Shown in pieces: positions 54,072 through 62,312 of a stretch of DNA of 64,000 nt; position 1 is the stretch's first letter, and each line of letters starts with the position of its first letter. A program made the translations under genes and the position numbers. The DNA is from Dyadobacter sp. NIV53 (lineage in GTDB: Bacteria; Bacteroidota; Bacteroidia; Cytophagales; Spirosomataceae): assembly GCF_019711195.1 (NCBI RefSeq), contig NZ_CP081299.1, positions 3,596,001 through 3,660,000 of the forward strand, given 5' to 3'. The notes under the pieces were generated by a model. It saw only the letters and a list, made by a program, of their open reading frames with translations, was not told where the DNA came from and did no database searches.

Positions 54072-55073
54072 ATGAAAAAGCTACTTATCCTTCTATACTT
54101 TTTGATTGCTCATTCTGCCGCTTTTTCTCAGATTCCTGAAACTACTTATGCCGAAAAGTTAGGTTTTCCAAAAGGAAAAAAGGTACTGATCATTCATGTA
54201 GATGATGTCGGTATGTCATACGAATCTAATCAGGGAGCTATAAAGGCCATAAAAGAAGGTGTTGCTAATTCTTTGAGTATTATGATGCCTTGCGGATGGG
54301 TGCCGGGCTTCGTTCATTATCTGAAACAAAATAAAGAACTGGATGCCGGTTTACATTTAACATTAACTTCTGAATGGCAGGATTACCGCTGGGGACCATT
54401 GGCAGGGACAATGAATGTAAAAGGATTAGTCGATCAGGAAGGTGCCATGTGGCCAAACGTGGCCGATGTTGTTAAAAATGCGTCTGCCGATGAAGTAGAA
54501 ACGGAGATCCGGGCACAACTGAGCCGCGCCAGAAAAATGGGTTTTGAACCAACACATCTTGATTCTCACATGGGAACATTGTTTGCTACACCGGAATTTA
54601 TGGAAAGATATTTGAAAGTAGGAATACAGGAAAAAATTCCGGTGATGTTTCCAGGCGGTCATAATACAGCGTTACAAGAAGTGGAAAAGATGGATCCTGA
54701 ACGATTAAAGATGATAAGAAGGGTTGGAAAACAGCTTTGGGATTCAGGATTACCAGTACTGGATGATCTGGAAAATAACAGTTATGGATGGAACAAACCG
54801 GAAGCTGGTGATACCACAAAAAAAGCACTTCAAAAATATAAAACGGCTAAATACATCAATGCATTCAGTAAACTGAAACCCGGACTCACGATGGTCATTA
54901 TGCATTGTACGGTACATTCAGAAATATTTCCTCATATATCTGATTCTGCTCTAACACGCGAAGGTGATCTCCTGGCAATGATTGATCCTGAACTGAGAAA
55001 ATACATTGAAAAAGAAGGAATTATACTTACAACCTGGAGGGAAGCTATGCAGCGGAGAGGAAAAGTAAAATAG
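54072..55073 (+). CDS. exported ChbG/YdjC-type polysaccharide deacetylase
   Basis: 333 residues with a signal peptide (cleavage near AFSQI). The ChbG/HpnK fold is recognised by IIHVDDVGMSYESNQGAI (the metal-binding DD), HLTLTSEWQDYRWG (metal His), and THLDSHMGTLFATPEFM (another His/Asp site); C-terminal TTWREAM follows. YdjC-type enzymes remove acetyl groups from chito-oligosaccharides (ChbG) or from hopanoid/sphingolipid sugars (HpnK). The signal peptide sets it apart from the cytosolic ChbG and suggests a periplasmic or surface glycan substrate. The genomic neighbours are not informative. Confidence 0.88.
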   Translation: MKKLLILLYFLIAHSAAFSQIPETTYAEKLGFPKGKKVLIIHVDDVGMSYESNQGAIKAIKEGVANSLSIMMPCGWVPGFVHYLKQNKELDAGLHLTLTSEWQDYRWGPLAGTMNVKGLVDQEGAMWPNVADVVKNASADEVETEIRAQLSRARKMGFEPTHLDSHMGTLFATPEFMERYLKVGIQEKIPVMFPGGHNTALQEVEKMDPERLKMIRRVGKQLWDSGLPVLDDLENNSYGWNKPEAGDTTKKALQKYKTAKYINAFSKLKPGLTMVIMHCTVHSEIFPHISDSALTREGDLLAMIDPELRKYIEKEGIILTTWREAMQRRGKVK

Positions 55074-55157
55074 TATTAAAGAATCCCGATGCTGTTCATT
55101 ACCTCGCGATTTGCAACAAGAGTAATTTTATTTTAACAGTTAAATGATTTTAAAACA

Positions 55158-55196
55158 AACAAAGCCCCGAAAGACAAAAATCTCCGGGGCTTTGTT
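55158..55196. terminator. strong bidirectional terminator between the deacetylase gene and lpdA
   Basis: AACAAAGCCCCG and CGGGGCTTTGTT form a perfect 12-bp stem around a 15-base loop. It lies between convergent genes. Confidence 0.85.
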
Positions 55197-55215
55197 ATAT
55201 CAGGAAGCCGAAAGC

Positions 55216-56613
55216 TTACAAATCAATTGCTTCACCGTAAGCCGCTTCAGTTGCACCTTTTAATGCTTCTGACATAGTTGGGTGTGGATGGATCGAACGC
55301 ATAATTTCGTGAGAAGTTGTTTCCAGTTTACGGGCAACTACTACTTCCGCGATCATTTCCGTAACATTAGCGCCAATCATGTGAGCTCCAAGGAATTCAC
55401 CATATTTAGCGTCGAAAATTACTTTTACAAAACCTTCAGTAACACCGGCTGCGGTTGCTTTACCAGATGCTTTGAAAGGAAATTTACCGACTTTAATATC
55501 GTAACCAGCTTCTTTTGCTTTCTTTTCAGTAAAACCTACCGAAGCAATTTCAGGCTGGCAATAAGTACAGCCCGGAATGTTGCCATAATCCAAAGCTTCT
55601 GTTTTATGCCCTGCAATTTTTTCAGCGCAGATAATTCCTTCCGCAGTCGCAACGTGTGCCAATGCAGGGCCGGGAGTACAGTCGCCTATAGCGTAAAATC
55701 CGGGAACGTTGGTTTCATACCACTCGTTTACAGAAATTTTGCCTTTATCAGTCTTGATACCTGTTTCTTCCAGACCAATATTTTCAAGATTTGAAACTAT
55801 ACCAGCTGCTGAAAGAACAACATCAACTTCAAAAGTTTTTTCTCCATCTGGAGTTTTTACAGTAACCTTACAACCATTTCCGCTGGTATCTACTTTTTCA
55901 ACTGATGAGTTTACATAAGTATCAACACCAAGCTTTTTGTATTGTTTGGCAATTTCTTTTGAAATGTCTTCATCTTCAACCGGAACAAGATTTGGAAGAA
56001 ATTCAACCACAGTAACTTTCGTTCCCATTGTTGCATAAACATAAGCAAACTCCATTCCAATTGCACCAGAACCAACAACCAGTAAACTTCCAGGCTGTTT
56101 TTCAAGACTCATCGCCTTGCGGTATTCAATAACTTTCTGTCCGTCAATTTTAATATTCGGCAACTCACGTGCTCTTGCACCTGTCGCGATAATAACGCCT
56201 TTACCAGCAGTATAATCAGTTTTTTTGCCGTCTTTATCGGTAACTTCAACGGTTTTTACACCTTTCACTTTACCATAGCCCATGATGACGTCAATTTTAT
56301 TTTTCTTCATCAGGAATGAAACTCCTTTGCTCATCCCGTCTGCAACGCCACGGCTGCGTTTGATCACCGCTCCAAAATCAGCAGCAGATTCGCCCACGTT
56401 GATACCGTAATCTTTCGCATGTTTGATGTATTCAAATACTTGCGCACTTTTAAGAAGAGCTTTAGTCGGAATGCATCCCCAGTTCAGGCAAATGCCTCCT
56501 AAAAGTTCTTTTTCAACAATTGCAACTTTAAGTCCTAATTGAGAGGCACGAATTGCTGCGGGGTAACCACCGGGACCGCTTCCAACAACGATCACGTCAT
56601 ATGTTTGAGCCAT
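55216..56613 (-). CDS. lpdA: dihydrolipoyl dehydrogenase
   Basis: From the ATG at 56613 the enzyme has 465 residues; an in-frame ATG 17 codons upstream adds residues that are not conserved. VVGSGPGGYPAAIRA binds FAD, the redox-active pair is in GGICLNWGCIPTKALL (Cys-x4-Cys), VVGSGAIGMEFAYVYA binds NAD, YAIGDCTPGPALAHVA is the second FAD motif, and HPHPTMSEAL carries the catalytic His-Glu. This E3 subunit serves pyruvate, 2-oxoglutarate and glycine-cleavage complexes. The other subunits are not encoded here. Confidence 0.96.
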   Translation of the reverse strand: MAQTYDVIVVGSGPGGYPAAIRASQLGLKVAIVEKELLGGICLNWGCIPTKALLKSAQVFEYIKHAKDYGINVGESAADFGAVIKRSRGVADGMSKGVSFLMKKNKIDVIMGYGKVKGVKTVEVTDKDGKKTDYTAGKGVIIATGARARELPNIKIDGQKVIEYRKAMSLEKQPGSLLVVGSGAIGMEFAYVYATMGTKVTVVEFLPNLVPVEDEDISKEIAKQYKKLGVDTYVNSSVEKVDTSGNGCKVTVKTPDGEKTFEVDVVLSAAGIVSNLENIGLEETGIKTDKGKISVNEWYETNVPGFYAIGDCTPGPALAHVATAEGIICAEKIAGHKTEALDYGNIPGCTYCQPEIASVGFTEKKAKEAGYDIKVGKFPFKASGKATAAGVTEGFVKVIFDAKYGEFLGAHMIGANVTEMIAEVVVARKLETTSHEIMRSIHPHPTMSEALKGATEAAYGEAIDL

Positions 56614-56743
56614 TTTCTGGGTATTTTTATTTGAAAGAAATGGATTGACAAAAATTTGCCACAAAGTTAAGACGATTTGCCGGAATGCCTACACCGACAA
56701 CGCAAGGTATTTAAGTGAACCCGACGGTAATCATGAATTGTTA

Positions 56744-56751
56744 TACCTTTG
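56744..56751 (+). promoter_or_regulatory. predicted -7 element of prfB
   Basis: TACCTTTG followed by TG fits TAnnTTTG. The transcript would start near 56757 with a leader of about 85 nt. A convincing -33 element is not seen. Confidence 0.35.
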
Positions 56752-56840
56752 TGACTTTCATATTATAAAACCTTATTGATTTGGAATTGGTTCTTTAATT
56801 TCATAAGGTTATTTTTTAACTTAAAAATTCAAAACTTCAA

Positions 56841-57915
56841 ATGACAGCAGAGCAATTGAAAGACTTGAAGGCCCGTGTAGAGGCTTTGGGGAGGTATCTT
56901 TGACTACGATAACCGAAAAAACCAGCTAGAAGATTTAGAGCAGCAAACGGTTCAGCCAGAATTCTGGAGTGATTCTGAACGTGCTGAAAAAACAATGCGT
57001 GAAATCCGCGGTTTGAAATTCTGGACCAACGGATATGAAGAACTTTCGAGGCTGCGTGATGATCTGGACACGATCTGGGAGTTTTATGACGCCAGTGAAG
57101 CTACAGAAGAAGAGGTAGACGAAGAGGGCAAAAAACTTTCTGACAAGCTGGATGAAATTGAATTCCGGAAAATGATGGGCGAGGAAGGCGATGAATTGCC
57201 TGCCGTTATTGAAATTAATTCCGGTGCTGGTGGTACTGAATCCCAGGACTGGGCTTCTATGCTGATGCGGATGTACATCATGTGGGCCGAGAAAAACGGA
57301 TACAAAGTACGTGAGGTAGATTTGCAGGATGGTGATGTGGCAGGTGTAAAATCCGTTACATTGGAAATCAGCGGCGAATATGCCTATGGAAATCTGAAAT
57401 CTGAAAATGGTGTACACCGCCTGGTTCGGATTTCACCTTTCGATTCCAACGCCAGGCGCCATACTTCATTTACGTCGGTTTATGTATATCCATTGGCTGA
57501 CGACAATATTGAAATTGACGTCAATCTGGCTGATATTACCTGGGACACGTATCGTTCCGGCGGAGCAGGCGGGCAGAATGTAAACAAGGTGGAAACGGCA
57601 GTTCGTCTGCATCACAAACCTTCAGGAATTGTAATTGCCTGTCAGCAGGAACGTTCTCAGCTGATGAATAAAGAAGTAGCCATACGTCTTTTGAAATCGC
57701 GTTTATACCAGATCGAGCTTGAAAAACGCAATGCCGCCCGTGCAGAAGTGGAAGCTTCCAAACGTAAAATTGAATGGGGATCTCAAATACGGAGTTATGT
57801 TCTAGACGACCGCCGTGTAAAAGATCACCGTACGGATTACCAGACATTTAATACAGAAGCAGTTTTAAATGGCGATATTAATGATTTCATCAAAGCATAT
57901 TTGATGGAATCGTAA
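56841..57915 (+). CDS. prfB: peptide chain release factor 2, expressed by programmed +1 frameshifting
   Basis: RF2 releases completed proteins at UGA and UAA codons. The 20-codon first frame (ATG at 56841) ends at TGA (56901-56903), and the second frame resumes at GAC (56902) and runs to 57915, giving about 357 residues, the normal length. The second frame carries the stop-recognition SPF (in ISPFDSNARR; a tripeptide that in RF2 reads UGA/UAA) and GGQ (in SGGAGGQNVNKVET) for peptide release. The N-terminus MTAEQLKDLKARVEALG is the usual RF2 start. This is the conserved autoregulatory design: low RF2 makes the ribosome pause at the UGA and shift, raising RF2. Confidence 0.97.
56889..56904 (+). 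promoter_or_regulatory. RF2 programmed +1 frameshift site
   Basis: The elements are GGGGAGG (a Shine-Dalgarno-like stimulator, 56888-56894), TAT, the slippery CTT TGA, and C as the base after the stop (56904), a context that weakens termination. This matches the classic AGG-GGG-TAT-CTT-TGA-C layout with one codon changed. Confidence 0.92.
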
Positions 57916-57930
57916 GGATTTGATTGGTTA

Positions 57931-57979
57931 AAAACCTCCCGGCATTTTCAGTTCATTGGATTCGCCTGGAGGTTTTTTT
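57931..57979 (+). terminator. terminator after prfB
   Basis: AAAACCTCC and GGAGGTTTTTTT pair across a 28-base loop containing a second short CGGC/GCCTG pairing. It starts 16 bp after the prfB stop. Confidence 0.7.
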
Positions 57980-58154
57980 GGGCGTTTCAAAGCAAATAAC
58001 TTGTTAAGTTGAAATTGATTGTATTTCCATTTACAATAGGTACAATTGGAATTTGGAAAAATAGGGGAATCATCACAAAGTGTTACTATGGGAACGACTG
58101 AATTTATTATTTACTGGATTTCACCAACTACCAAATCCACTATGGCAAAAATTC

Positions 58155-58970
58155 ATGAATGAGTCCATTATTACAACCCTCCACTTTCACAAACTCGGCA
58201 ACGGCCCAATTATACTACTTGCCTTTCATGGCATCGGTCAGGATGGCATAAGTTGCTTCAAACCATTTTCAGAAAACTTGGGCAACTATTACACCGTTTA
58301 TGCTTTTGACCTTTATTTTCACGGCAAAAGCATTGAATCATCAGAAGTTAATTTTTTTAGTAACCAGGTCATCACAAAGAAAATATGGGCAAAGACAATC
58401 CAGGAATTTCTTCATAAAGAAAAAATTTCACGTTTCGATGTTGCCGGTTTCAGCATGGGCGGACGATTTGCATTAGCCACACTGGAAGCTTTTTCCAATC
58501 AAATTGACAAAGCATTTCTCATCGCTCCCGACGGTATTTCTGAACATCCTTTATACACATTAGCTTCTGGATTTAAACCAACCAGAAAACTTTTTGGATG
58601 GTTAATGCAAAACCCGAACTCTTTTTTCAAAGCCGCCAATATTTTTCAAAAAGCCGGGTTTGTCCACAGCAGTCTTTACCGGTTTACCCAGCATGTTTTG
58701 AACACCTCCGAAAAACGGCAATCTGTTTACAATTCCTGGGTAGGTTTTCGTAAACTTCATTTTGAAATTCCTGAACTCTATCAAAAAATTAAAGTCAATG
58801 ACATCGATTTGTATCTTTTTATTGGAAAGTATGACAAGCTTTTAAAGGAAAAAGGAGTCATAAGATTGGCAAATCTTCTTCCTGCTGACAGGTATATAAT
58901 TTTACAAAACGGGCATTCACAACTGGTTGAGAAGGTTGCATTTTATTTGAAAAATATTCTTAAAAACTGA
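58155..58970 (+). CDS. alpha/beta-fold hydrolase
   Basis: From the ATG at 58155 the product has 271 residues; the longer frame starting at 58080 adds 25 residues without the fold. Motifs: LLAFHGIGQDG (oxyanion region), the nucleophile elbow GFSMGGRFALA (Ser around residue 98), and the late His in NGHSQLVEKV (around residue 254). The acid residue is probably D/E in LFIGKYDKLL. A cytosolic serine hydrolase of unknown substrate; similar sequences are annotated as lipases or as hydrolases of the 2-hydroxymuconate semialdehyde type without evidence. Confidence 0.85.
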   Translation: MNESIITTLHFHKLGNGPIILLAFHGIGQDGISCFKPFSENLGNYYTVYAFDLYFHGKSIESSEVNFFSNQVITKKIWAKTIQEFLHKEKISRFDVAGFSMGGRFALATLEAFSNQIDKAFLIAPDGISEHPLYTLASGFKPTRKLFGWLMQNPNSFFKAANIFQKAGFVHSSLYRFTQHVLNTSEKRQSVYNSWVGFRKLHFEIPELYQKIKVNDIDLYLFIGKYDKLLKEKGVIRLANLLPADRYIILQNGHSQLVEKVAFYLKNILKN

Positions 58971-59086
58971 AATCGTTCTGCCATCAATACGATTTTGACT
59001 AAAAACGTTCTACACTCAGAACACTTTCATTATAAATTAGACAACTTCAATGTTTCAACTATTTTTTCAGAAAAATTTTATTCATC

Positions 59087-59115
59087 TTGTCTGTATCTCT
59101 TAGATTTTACTTTTG
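59087..59115 (+). promoter_or_regulatory. predicted promoter of the MHS transporter gene
   Basis: TTG (59087-59089), 18-base spacer, TACTTTTG (59108-59115). Both elements match the Bacteroidota consensus and the start codon is 44 bp downstream. Confidence 0.55.
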
Positions 59116-59158
59116 CCTAAAAAGAACCTAAACCGTTTCTGAAAAAATAACTCTGTTC

Positions 59159-60445
59159 ATGTCACAAAAAAACGATACAAACTGGCGTCTTAAAGCCATT
59201 ATGGGCGGCTCCGCCGGGAATCTTGTAGAATGGTACGACTGGTATGCTTACTCCGCATTTTCTCTTTATTTTGCCAACAGTTTTTTCCCGGATTCCAACC
59301 CAACAGTACAACTTCTTAACACAGCCGGTATTTTTGCAGTGGGTTTTTTGATGCGGCCTATTGGTGGTTATGTCTTCGGGAAACTGGCCGATACAAAAGG
59401 AAGAAAAGAAGCCATGACGTTATCAGTATTACTGATGTCATTCGGTTCTTTGCTTATTGCTTTTTTACCTGGTTATAAAACGATTGGTATTGCAGCGCCC
59501 ATTTTACTTTTAATTGCACGTTTATTACAAGGCCTGAGTGTGGGCGGCGAATATGGCACGTCAGCAACGTACCTGAGTGAAGTTGCTACTAAGGAAAGAA
59601 GAGGATTTTATTCAAGTTTTCAATATGTAACGCTGATTGGCGGGCAATTGATCGCACTGGGCTTACAGCTTTTATTACAACGTATTTTCCTGACCGACAA
59701 ACAAATGCACGAATGGGGATGGCGTATTCCATTTGTGATCGGGGCAATTCTGTCATTAGTTGCATTATACCTGAGAAGCAATTTACATGAAACGGAAGCT
59801 TTCCAAAATAAGGGCGGAACCGCAAAAAAAGAGGGTTCAATCAAAGAATTATTAAAACATCCAAAAGCACTTACCACTGTTGTCGGGCTTACTATGGGAG
59901 GAACGCTTGCTTTTTATACGTATACAACATATATGCAGAAATTTCTGGTCAATACAGTTGGGTTGAGTAAGGATCAGTCCACCACATTAACTTTCTGCTC
60001 TCTTTTTATATTTGCTTTGTTACAACCTCTTTTTGGAATGCTGAGTGATAAAATCGGTCGCCGCCCATTATTAATTGGCTTCGGTATTTTAGGTACGCTC
60101 TGCACAGTACCATTACTTACAACACTCAGTACCGTTACCACCATGACAGGAGCGTTTGGGTTATTAATGGCTGCATTGCTTATTGTGAGCGGTTATACTT
60201 CTATCAACGCGGTGGTAAAAGCCGAGCTATTTCCAGTCGAAGTCCGGGCATTGGGTGTTGGACTTCCATATTCCCTGACCGTTGCGATCTTTGGCGGAAC
60301 GGCCGAATATCTTGCTTTATGGTCAAAAAATGCAGGCCATGAAAGTTATTACTACTGGTATGTAACTATCTGCATATTGCTTTCCCTTGTAGTTTATATA
60401 AGAATGAAGGATACCAAACATACTTCACTGATAGAAAGCCATTAA
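59159..60445 (+). CDS. MHS-family MFS transporter (KgtP-like)
   Basis: 428 residues with twelve predicted membrane helices. Family marks: GGSAGNLVEWYDWYAYSAF at the first helix, the MFS motif GKLADTKGRKEAM between helices 2 and 3, RLLQGLSVGGEYGTSATYL with the conserved acidic residue, and a second MFS-type loop GMLSDKIGRRPLL. The metabolite:proton symporter (MHS) group includes KgtP (2-oxoglutarate), ProP and ShiA; alpha-ketoglutarate or another dicarboxylate is the best guess from the closest motifs. Its promoter has both consensus elements. Confidence 0.9.
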   Translation: MSQKNDTNWRLKAIMGGSAGNLVEWYDWYAYSAFSLYFANSFFPDSNPTVQLLNTAGIFAVGFLMRPIGGYVFGKLADTKGRKEAMTLSVLLMSFGSLLIAFLPGYKTIGIAAPILLLIARLLQGLSVGGEYGTSATYLSEVATKERRGFYSSFQYVTLIGGQLIALGLQLLLQRIFLTDKQMHEWGWRIPFVIGAILSLVALYLRSNLHETEAFQNKGGTAKKEGSIKELLKHPKALTTVVGLTMGGTLAFYTYTTYMQKFLVNTVGLSKDQSTTLTFCSLFIFALLQPLFGMLSDKIGRRPLLIGFGILGTLCTVPLLTTLSTVTTMTGAFGLLMAALLIVSGYTSINAVVKAELFPVEVRALGVGLPYSLTVAIFGGTAEYLALWSKNAGHESYYYWYVTICILLSLVVYIRMKDTKHTSLIESH

Positions 60446-60558
60446 ACACCTGCTTTACAGTATAATTACCAGTTTTCAATTATAAGAAAAGATAAATTAT
60501 CTCTTGACATAATCCATCAAATTTTATAGCTTTCTGGAAATCAAACCTTTCAGAAACC

Positions 60559-60993
60559 ATGAATATGATTGATAAAATCGAACGTTGGGGCGATACACAC
60601 CATCCGGCCTGGCTGGATGTAGTTCGCATAGGTTTAGGAGTGCTCCTATTTGTAAAAGGTATCAGTTTCATCAGCGACACAACCAAGCTTTCTGAGTTAG
60701 TCAACGAGCTTGATATTCGATTGTGGACCGTAGCAGCAGTTCACTATGTTGCCTTTGCGCATATTTTTGGAGGGTTTCTGATTGCACTGGGATGTCTTAC
60801 AAGAATTTCCTGCATTATTCAAATCCCAATTCTGATCACTGCCGTATTTTTCCTGAACATTCGTCAGGGATTCTCTTATATGAACTCTGAATTATGGCTC
60901 TCCATGATTACGCTGATATTGGTTATAACGTTTACCATCATCGGTTCCGGGCGTTTCTCAATGGATGAATGGATGCGTACACACGATAACTAA
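60559..60993 (+). CDS. DoxX-family membrane protein
   Basis: 144 residues with four predicted membrane helices. A short amphipathic start (NMIDKIERWGDTHHPAWLD) leads to LDVVRIGLGVLLFVKGISFI, then YVAFAHIFGGFLIALGC, FLNIRQGFSYMNSELWLS and IITFTIIGSGRFSMDEW, the order of the DoxX family. Roles proposed for DoxX members include thiosulfate oxidation and redox stress; no partner is adjacent here. Confidence 0.85.
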   Translation: MNMIDKIERWGDTHHPAWLDVVRIGLGVLLFVKGISFISDTTKLSELVNELDIRLWTVAAVHYVAFAHIFGGFLIALGCLTRISCIIQIPILITAVFFLNIRQGFSYMNSELWLSMITLILVITFTIIGSGRFSMDEWMRTHDN

Positions 60994-61298
60994 GTCATTA
61001 TGAGTGCGGTTTGCCTTAATCTTTTCTTTTAAATTGAATATTACCGGTGACTTTCATAAAGTGCCCGTAAAGCTAAATCATAAAAAACCGCACTCAAAAA
61101 ATATTTTTTCTCTTCTGATAATTCCTTCCTGAAAACGGATTGGTGCTCCTGGCTTGCATCGCCTGAAATTTCTTGTAAATCTTCTCCCTATTTGTACATA
61201 CACTATGTATATCAATTTAAGAATCCAATAATACCAGAAAGTGGTATTTAGGAATCCCTTTGTGAATGATCGCATTTAACCTAAAACATGCATTGTTT
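60994..61298. other. intergenic region between doxX-like gene and the toxin-like lipoprotein gene
   Basis: 305 bp. A 12-bp perfect inverted repeat, TGAGTGCGGTTT (61001-61012) and AAACCGCACTCA (61084-61095), brackets 71 bp; the second arm is followed by AAAAAATATTTTTT. A second segment (61180-61290) must carry the promoter of the next gene. No gene was found. Confidence 0.5.
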
Positions 61299-62051
61299 AT
61301 GAAAAGAAATTACATTTCACTTATTCTGCTTTGGTTATTTTTAAGTGTTTCTGCTACCAGCTGCAGCAACGATCATGACGTTCCGCCGGAGGGTTGGATC
61401 AATGAGCTGGAAACTTTATTAGGGCCTGGAACTGCAACTACACTAACAAATTGGTTCGCTGCCGGGCTGGACGAAGAAAAGACCAAAGAGGCTTTTGAAA
61501 AATCCAGTGACAAGGCAGGTTTAATGAATAATCTGAAAAATGCACTGAGTATTTACCACCAACGTGTTTATATTGAAGATTGGGATCATATTCCGGGTAT
61601 TGAAAAATCAGATTATGTACCAAACGGGCTTTCAGCAGGAATATCGGATCCTGTATGGAACAATCCTGACCTTGACCTGTCGGCGGCCGATGCAGCTAAC
61701 TTTGTAGATGCCAGAGCAGATGAACTTCCAGCCGGAACAAAAATTTACCGGGTTACTGGCGGCAATCCTGCTGGCGGATACTGGACAATTCAAAAGCCCG
61801 GTTCAGTTGGAGAGGTAATTGGAGGCACAGCAGTTCGGCCGGAATGGAATAATTTTTCCAAAATGTATGTATATGAAGTACCTGCGGGACAAACGCTGAA
61901 AGTATGGAGAGGAACCACAGCCAGACAACTCATTACAGATGGCATCATTAATCCGCATTTGCCCGGTGGCGCCGAACAGCTTTTTATTCCTTTTGCAGTC
62001 AGAGATAATGCATTTAAATCCTTAGTTCAAGAAACTACATTACCATGGTAA
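61299..62051 (+). CDS. lipoprotein with putative NAD-dependent toxin-like C-terminal domain
   Basis: 250 residues from the ATG at 61299 (an upstream ATG at 61266 adds an unlikely extension). The signal ends at Cys22 in SATSC, so the protein is probably a lipoprotein, with weak lipobox. Residues 140-250 have a pattern I associate with ADP-ribosyltransferase- or NAD-glycohydrolase-like toxin domains: TKIYRVTGG (R151), GGYWTIQKPGSVGEV, PEWNNFSKMYVYEVPAG, VWRG and LPGGAEQLFIPF (E226, Q227). The match is by eye only. A small gene overlaps its stop codon and may encode a cognate partner, the usual toxin-immunity arrangement. Most likely secreted; function unproven. Confidence 0.6.
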   Translation: MKRNYISLILLWLFLSVSATSCSNDHDVPPEGWINELETLLGPGTATTLTNWFAAGLDEEKTKEAFEKSSDKAGLMNNLKNALSIYHQRVYIEDWDHIPGIEKSDYVPNGLSAGISDPVWNNPDLDLSAADAANFVDARADELPAGTKIYRVTGGNPAGGYWTIQKPGSVGEVIGGTAVRPEWNNFSKMYVYEVPAGQTLKVWRGTTARQLITDGIINPHLPGGAEQLFIPFAVRDNAFKSLVQETTLPW

Positions 62052-62310
62052 ACGACTTGCAATTACAAATTGATAACTCTTTAAATGACTTAATTCAACT
62101 CTTAAGTGCTGAATCACATATAAATGAAGGCATTTCCCGGTTTCTTCTGTATGTAAAAGAAAAAAGTTTCTGGCACAATCAGGTAATGCCGGCCAAATGA
62201 AAGAAATGATCAGAGGTATTAACCGTTACTCTGATGAATTTGAATTTACTGGTACCAATGCAAAAAAAATCAAAGCCAGTATTGAACGGTTGTATAATCT
62301 GGCAAATTGA
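62045..62310 (+). pseudogene. small overlapping partner gene, frameshifted; candidate immunity protein
   Basis: The ATG at 62045 overlaps the upstream gene's stop by 7 bp. The first frame (51 codons) stops at 62198-62200; but in the adjacent frame a further 46 codons continue smoothly from FLAQSGNAGQMKEM to IKASIERLYNLAN, ending at 62308-62310. One extra A in the A6 run before GTTTCTGG (62160-62165) joins them into an 88-residue protein, charged and helical, without signal peptide. This fits a small cytosolic partner of the upstream lipoprotein, but there is no recognisable family. The repair is by frame inspection only. Confidence 0.5.
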
Positions 62311-62312
62311 TT

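Noticed and set aside
55282..55794. A 170-codon plus-strand frame opposite lpdA
   Set aside because: It is low-complexity, Phe-rich sequence mirrored from the dehydrogenase. lpdA has all its motifs on the minus strand.
56841..56903. The prfB upstream TGA as a mutation or sequencing error
   Set aside because: The CTT-TGA-C and GGGGAGG context is the classic RF2 recoding signal. A 20-codon first frame followed by a +1 shift is expected.
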